Assembly (NCBI RefSeq): GCF_020852455.1
Contig: NZ_JADZAT010000009.1
Coordinates: forward strand, 62,001-126,000
Reading direction: 5' to 3'
Length of the DNA: 64,000 nucleotides
Origin: Novosphingobium sp.
GTDB taxonomy: Bacteria > Pseudomonadota > Alphaproteobacteria > Sphingomonadales > Sphingomonadaceae
The position numbers were made by a program, and so were the translations under genes. The notes beneath the pieces were generated by a model. The model did no database searches and was not told the DNA's origin. It saw nothing but the letters and a program-made list of their open reading frames with translations. Below, piece by piece: positions 59,789 to 64,000 of the stretch. How positions within the stretch are numbered: the first letter of the stretch is position 1; every line of letters starts with the position of its first letter.

Positions 59789-60526
59789 ATGAAGAAGTCC
59801 CTTTCCGCGCTGACGATTGGTCTGCTGCTGTTTTCCGCCGAAGCCGGCCTCGCCGCCCAGGCCAAGCGCAAGGCCGCACCGGCCAAACCTGCCGCAATCG
59901 CCACGCTTGACCAGCGCGTCACGCTCAGCACTGATGACACGCCGATCCTAGGCAGCCCCGATGCGCCGGTGAAGCTGGTTGAATACATGTCGTACACCTG
60001 CCCACACTGTGCGCACTTCAACGAGGAATCGCATGTCGAGCTGCGCACCGGGATGGTGCGTTCGGGCAAGGTCTCGGTCGAACTGCGCCCGTTCATCCGC
60101 AACGAATTTGACCTGATCGCCAGCCTGCTGGTCACCTGCGGCCCCAAGGACAAGTGGTTCGGCAACAACGATGCCGTTTTCGCGGCCCAGGCCACCTGGT
60201 TCAATGAACCGTCCGATCCGACCTACAAGCAGCGCTGGGCTGCCCTCGAAGAAAACAAGACTGCCCAGCATCGGATCGTGGCGCGTGATCTTGGCCTTTA
60301 CGCAGTGATGCAGAAGCGCGGTTACACACCTGCGCAGATGGACCTGTGCCTGGCCAACCAGGCGCGCGGTGCGCAGCTCCAGCAGATGACCGAGCAGGCG
60401 ATGGCCGAAGGCGTCAACGGAACACCCAGCTTCAAGATCAACGGCAAGCGCCAGAGCGTCTATGGCTGGGCACAGCTGAAGCCCCTGATCGAGGCCGCAC
60501 TGCTGCCCCCGCCCGCGACGATCTGA
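59789..60526 (+). CDS. DsbA-family thiol oxidoreductase 2 (CPHC), secreted
   Basis: A 245-residue paralogue with a signal peptide (MKKSLSALTIGLLLFSAEAG) and a Lys/Ala spacer. The active site is CPHC in YMSYTCPHCAHF near 72, and the cis-proline in GVNGTPSFKING near 218. It lies four bases after the first DsbA-like gene. The high similarity of motifs (VKLxEYxSYTCPHCA) points to tandem duplication. Confidence 0.9.
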   Translation: MKKSLSALTIGLLLFSAEAGLAAQAKRKAAPAKPAAIATLDQRVTLSTDDTPILGSPDAPVKLVEYMSYTCPHCAHFNEESHVELRTGMVRSGKVSVELRPFIRNEFDLIASLLVTCGPKDKWFGNNDAVFAAQATWFNEPSDPTYKQRWAALEENKTAQHRIVARDLGLYAVMQKRGYTPAQMDLCLANQARGAQLQQMTEQAMAEGVNGTPSFKINGKRQSVYGWAQLKPLIEAALLPPPATI

Positions 60527-60628
60527 TTCACCTGTGGAGAAGCCCGCCACCGGGCGGGCCGATCCTTCATCGCCGGACCCAACCCGGCTAGCCTTCACGA
60601 CTCGCAAGCCCAAGGAATCACACGCGCC

Positions 60629-61387
60629 ATGACTGCCAACCGCAACCTGTTGCTCGCCTTTGCCGCTGCTCCGCTCGTCCTCGCCATGTCCGCCTGCAAG
60701 GGCGAAAGCGCCGGGGAAGGCGCTCCCACCGGCGATGCGATCGCCAAGGTCGCCGCTCCGGCCGGCCAGAAGTGGGAAGAGACGGTGCAGCAGACGGCGG
60801 GCGGCGGGATGCTGCTGGGCAACCCCGATGCCCCGATCAAGCTGGTCGAATATGCTTCGTTGTCCTGTCCGCATTGTGCTGCGTTTGGCAAGGAATCGGC
60901 TGAAGGGTTGAAGAGCGAATTCGTCGCCTCGGGCCGGGTCAGCTATGAATTCCGCAGCTTTGCGATCCACCCGCAGGATATCCCGCTGACCATGCTGGTG
61001 CGGTGCGCTCCGAAGGAACTGTTCTTCCCGCTGGTCGATCAGGTCTTCGCCAATTTCGAAGCCATGAACGCACCGCTGCAAACCCCCGAGGTCCAACAAC
61101 GCGCTCAGGCCGCCAGCAGCCTGCCGCCGGCCCAGCGCTTCCCGGCGCTGGCCGATGCGCTTGGCTTTACCGAATTCTTCGCCGCGCGCGGCATTTCGGT
61201 AGACCAGGCCCATGCCTGTCTGGCCAAGCTGGATACCGCCACCGAAATCGCCGAGCATTCCAAGAAGTACGGCGAATCCGGCATTTCCCAGACGCCGACC
61301 TTCGTGCTCAACGGCCGTCAGCTGCCTTCAGAAATGTCCGAATGGACCAAGATCGCCGAAGCGCTGCGCGCAGCCGGCGCGCGCTGA
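60629..61387 (+). CDS. DsbA-family thiol oxidoreductase 3 (CPHC), lipoprotein
   Basis: A 252-residue paralogue with a lipobox (VLAMSAC, Cys23) in place of an ordinary signal cleavage site, so it is membrane-anchored. The active site is CPHC in YASLSCPHCAAF near 81, and the cis-proline in GISQTPTFVLNGR near 220. It is separated from the second gene by 102 bases. A different topology for each copy (two soluble, one anchored) suggests division of labour. Confidence 0.9.
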   Translation: MTANRNLLLAFAAAPLVLAMSACKGESAGEGAPTGDAIAKVAAPAGQKWEETVQQTAGGGMLLGNPDAPIKLVEYASLSCPHCAAFGKESAEGLKSEFVASGRVSYEFRSFAIHPQDIPLTMLVRCAPKELFFPLVDQVFANFEAMNAPLQTPEVQQRAQAASSLPPAQRFPALADALGFTEFFAARGISVDQAHACLAKLDTATEIAEHSKKYGESGISQTPTFVLNGRQLPSEMSEWTKIAEALRAAGAR

Positions 61388-61419
61388 GCGGCTGAAAGCG
61401 GAGACTGGCAGACCGGCTC

Positions 61420-64000
61420 ATGCGGATCAAGCGGCTCAAGCTCAGCGGTTTCAAGAGCTTTGTCGAGCCGGCGGAGCTGCGCATCGAGCCGGGCCTGACC
61501 GGGGTGGTCGGCCCCAACGGCTGCGGCAAATCCAACCTGCTTGAAGCGATCCGCTGGGTGATGGGCGAAAGCTCGCCCAAGTCGATGCGCAGCGGCGGGA
61601 TGGAAGACGTGATCTTCGCCGGCACCGCCCAGCGCCCGGCCCGTGACTTCGCCGAAGTGGTGCTGCTGGCCGATTCTGGCGACAACGACAGCGAAATGGA
61701 GGTCATGCGCCGGATCGAACGCGGGGCAGGCAGTGCCTACCGCGTCAACGGCCGCGATGTCCGGGCCAAGGACGTCTCGCTGATCTTCGCCGATGCCGCC
61801 ACCGGCGCGCATTCGCCCGCGCTGGTCAGCCAGGGCAAGATCGCCGCAGTGATCGCCGCCAAACCGGCCGAACGGCGGATGATGCTGGAAGAGGCAGCGG
61901 GGATCGCCGGGCTGCACGTGCGCCGCAAGGACGCCGAACAGAAGCTGCGCGCGACCGAAGCCAACCTGGCGCGGCTGGAAGACCTGATGGGACAGCTCGA
62001 CGCGCAGATCGGTTCGCTGCGCCGCCAGGCCCGCGCCGCCGAACGCTACAAGGCGCTGTCCGACAAGATCCGTCTGGCCGAAGCCCGGCTGGTCTATGCC
62101 CGCTGGCGCGATGCCGCCGCCGCTGCCGAAGCCGCCCGCGCCGAGGCCCAGGGCGCAGATGCCCGCGTGGCCCAGGCCCAGGCCGCGATGAAGGCCGCGC
62201 AGGATGCCCAGCACCAGGCCGCCGAAGCACTGGCCGAAGCGCGCGACGAACTGGCCGACCGGCGCGACGATGCCAGCGCCCATGGTCACCGCATGGCGCA
62301 GCTCACCAGCCAGCTGGAAGCCGCCGAACAGCGGCTCAAGGATCTTGAACGCCAGCACCAGCGGCTGGAAGAAGATCGCGGCGATGCCGACCGGCTGACC
62401 CGGGACGCGGCGACCGCGCTGGCCAAGCTGGAGCGCGATCTGGCCGATGGCGAACAGGCGCTGGAAGCCGACGAGCGCCGCCGCCCGGTGGTCGCCGCCG
62501 CGCTGGACGATGCCGACCGAAACCTGCGCCAGGCCGAACTCGCGCTGGCCAAGGCAACTGCCGATCAGGCCGGGGTCGAAGCCGAATGGCGCGTCGCCGA
62601 TGCCGAACTGGCGGCGGCCGAACAGCGGCTGGCACGCCTCGCCGGCGAACAGCGCCGCCAGGACGAGCTGCGCGCCGCGCTGGAGCGTGAAGGCGATCCG
62701 CTTGCCGCGCTGGCCCAAGCCGAGCAGGCGCGCGACAATGCCGCCAAGGCACTGGCCGAGGCCCGCACCGCGCTTGACCTGCAACAGGCCCGCAAGGCGG
62801 AACTGCAAGGCGCGCGCGACGCCGCCGGGTCGGCATTGGCCAGTGCCCGGGCCGAACTGGCCGGGATCGAGCGCGAATTCCAGGCGCTGAGCCGTGACCG
62901 CGAAGCCCGTGCGCGCCAGGCCAGCGGCAAGCACGGCCTGCCCCAGGCGCTCGACGTGGTACGTGCCGCGCCGGGCTATGAGCGCGCGCTGGCGGCGGTG
63001 CTGGGCCGCGATGCCAAGGCCCCGCTGGGTCCGGCGCAGCTAGGCGATGGCCGGTTCTGGACCGGGGCTGAAGCACCCGGGCCAGTGGCCGACAGTCTGG
63101 CCGCGCATGTCACCCTGTGCCCTGCCGAACTCAAGGCCCGCCTGGCGCTGGTCCATGTCGCCGAAAGCGACGATAGCCGCGCACTGGGTCCGGGCGAATG
63201 GCTGGTCACCAAAGCCGGGCGGATCCGGCGCTGGGACGGGTTTGTCGCGCAGGGCGAAGGCGCCGCCGAAGCCGCCCGGCTTGAGGCCGAGAACCGCTTT
63301 GCCGTGCTGGAAGCCGAACTGCCGGGCAAGCAGGCCGTGGTGACCGAAGCCGAGGCGGTTACCGCTGCTGTCCAGGCCGAATTGTCCGAATTGCAGACCG
63401 CACTGATCGCGACCGAACGCGGGCTGGCGCAGGCCGCCGAGGCGGAGCGTGCGGCGCTGCGCGCGGTCGATCAAGCCGAAGCGGCCAAGGCCCGGCTCGA
63501 ACAGCGCCGCGCCGAACTGGCCGAGGCTGCGGGTGACATTGCCGAGCAGGTCAAGCTGGCCGAGGGTGAACGCGAAGCCGCCCGCGCCCGCCGGGCCGAA
63601 CTGCCCGATCCCGAAAGCGGCCGCGCACAGCTGGCCGCCGCGCAGGCCCGCCACGACGCCGCGCGGCAGGGCCTGCAATCCTCCACCGCCGGGCTTGCCG
63701 CGCATGACCAGGCAATCGCCGTCGCGCGCGAGCGGACCAATTCGCTGCGCGGCGATATCAAGGGCTGGCAGGCCCGCGCCGGCGATGCCGCCAGCCGCCT
63801 CGCCGGGATGGAACGCCGCTTTGAGGAAATCGCCGAAGAACGCGCGATTGTCGGCGCCAAGCCCGCCAGTCTGCTGCGCGAGATCGAGGCGGGCGACGAA
63901 GTGCGCAAGCGGATCACCGCCGAACTCGACGCGGCCGAAAGCAAGGTCGCCGAACTGGGCGAAAGCGCACGCCGGATCGAAACGCAATTTTCCCAGGCCA
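61420..64000 (+). CDS. smc: Chromosome segregation ATPase SMC (partial, runs off the window end)
   Basis: The first 860 codons are present. Walker A is GPNGCGKSN at residues 31-39, with the Q-loop and ABC-signature-half regions typical of SMC heads following ([14 protein letters not shown] near 128). Long Ala/Glu/Arg-rich coiled coils span about 165-480 and 640 onward, separated by a short hinge-like globular segment near 510-610 ([22 protein letters not shown]). It compacts and separates sister chromosomes with ScpA/ScpB. The C-terminal head is outside the window. Confidence 0.95.
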   Translation, partial: MRIKRLKLSGFKSFVEPAELRIEPGLTGVVGPNGCGKSNLLEAIRWVMGESSPKSMRSGGMEDVIFAGTAQRPARDFAEVVLLADSGDNDSEMEVMRRIERGAGSAYRVNGRDVRAKDVSLIFADAATGAHSPALVSQGKIAAVIAAKPAERRMMLEEAAGIAGLHVRRKDAEQKLRATEANLARLEDLMGQLDAQIGSLRRQARAAERYKALSDKIRLAEARLVYARWRDAAAAAEAARAEAQGADARVAQAQAAMKAAQDAQHQAAEALAEARDELADRRDDASAHGHRMAQLTSQLEAAEQRLKDLERQHQRLEEDRGDADRLTRDAATALAKLERDLADGEQALEADERRRPVVAAALDDADRNLRQAELALAKATADQAGVEAEWRVADAELAAAEQRLARLAGEQRRQDELRAALEREGDPLAALAQAEQARDNAAKALAEARTALDLQQARKAELQGARDAAGSALASARAELAGIEREFQALSRDREARARQASGKHGLPQALDVVRAAPGYERALAAVLGRDAKAPLGPAQLGDGRFWTGAEAPGPVADSLAAHVTLCPAELKARLALVHVAESDDSRALGPGEWLVTKAGRIRRWDGFVAQGEGAAEAARLEAENRFAVLEAELPGKQAVVTEAEAVTAAVQAELSELQTALIATERGLAQAAEAERAALRAVDQAEAAKARLEQRRAELAEAAGDIAEQVKLAEGEREAARARRAELPDPESGRAQLAAAQARHDAARQGLQSSTAGLAAHDQAIAVARERTNSLRGDIKGWQARAGDAASRLAGMERRFEEIAEERAIVGAKPASLLREIEAGDEVRKRITAELDAAESKVAELGESARRIETQFSQA

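Overview
The window is high-GC chromosomal DNA from an alphaproteobacterium, most likely of the order Sphingomonadales. The evidence is the gene set (MucR with a single-Cys finger, Fur lacking the usual CxxC in its HHDHL region, NFU, class II DAHP synthase, DUF1489, GTG/TTG starts overlapping upstream stops) and intergenic repeats of a kind I recall from sphingomonads. The genus cannot be fixed from the sequence. I see no insertion sequence, prophage, CRISPR array or rRNA. There is one tRNA, tRNA-Gln(TTG). The first and last genes run off the window.

Layout. 1-5130: an amine dehydrogenase large subunit with its MauE-type partner, facing a TetR regulator that leads into a ThDP-dependent decarboxylase/lyase and an LldD/MdlB-type 2-hydroxyacid dehydrogenase. 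5127-8460: TlyA methyltransferase, a lipoprotein, a structured leader or small RNA, then ilvE and a DCC thiol-disulfide protein. 8431-11382: a saccharopine-dehydrogenase-like protein and a DUF4166 protein behind a GbsR/MarR-type regulator, with a strong palindromic operator at the regulator and a diverged copy in front of the DUF4166 gene. 11618-24986: secreted M28 peptidase, a large RTX/cadherin-like exoprotein, YghU, tRNA-Gln, a phospholipase D-like protein, a degenerate HD-GYP protein, CocE-type hydrolase, quinone reductase, arginase family and spermidine-synthase-like genes. 24983-32171: class II DAHP synthase, M16 peptidase, FKBP, DUF2147 protein and two unrecognised secreted proteins.

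32316-46787 is mostly core housekeeping: a LuxR-type regulator, NFU, nitroreductase, tsaB, rimI, mucR, fur, two plsC-type acyltransferases, miaB, phoH, ybeY, corC, a LysR regulator, two cyclophilins, mgtE and DUF1489. Dispersed repeats sit between these genes, and in two cases form the C-terminal codons of a gene (corC and a cyclophilin).

46789-50807 is the most interesting region: a divergent bufferin-type locus. One operon carries a DUF2282 precursor, DoxX, an ECF sigma factor and the anti-sigma factor NrsF. The facing operon carries a second Cys-rich precursor, the MNIO (DUF692) enzyme BufB and its partner BufC. Two near-identical ECF-type promoters face outward from a shared inverted-repeat intergenic region. 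Two precursors apparently served by one BufB/BufC pair suggest a self-amplifying, metal-responsive RiPP locus.

50804-64000: a CHASE2-GGDEF cyclase, an orphan Flp-like pilin, FrnE-type oxidoreductase, NudC, two Tat-type serine hydrolases, mutY, a DciA (DUF721) protein, three tandem DsbA-like proteins with CPHC active sites, and the start of smc.
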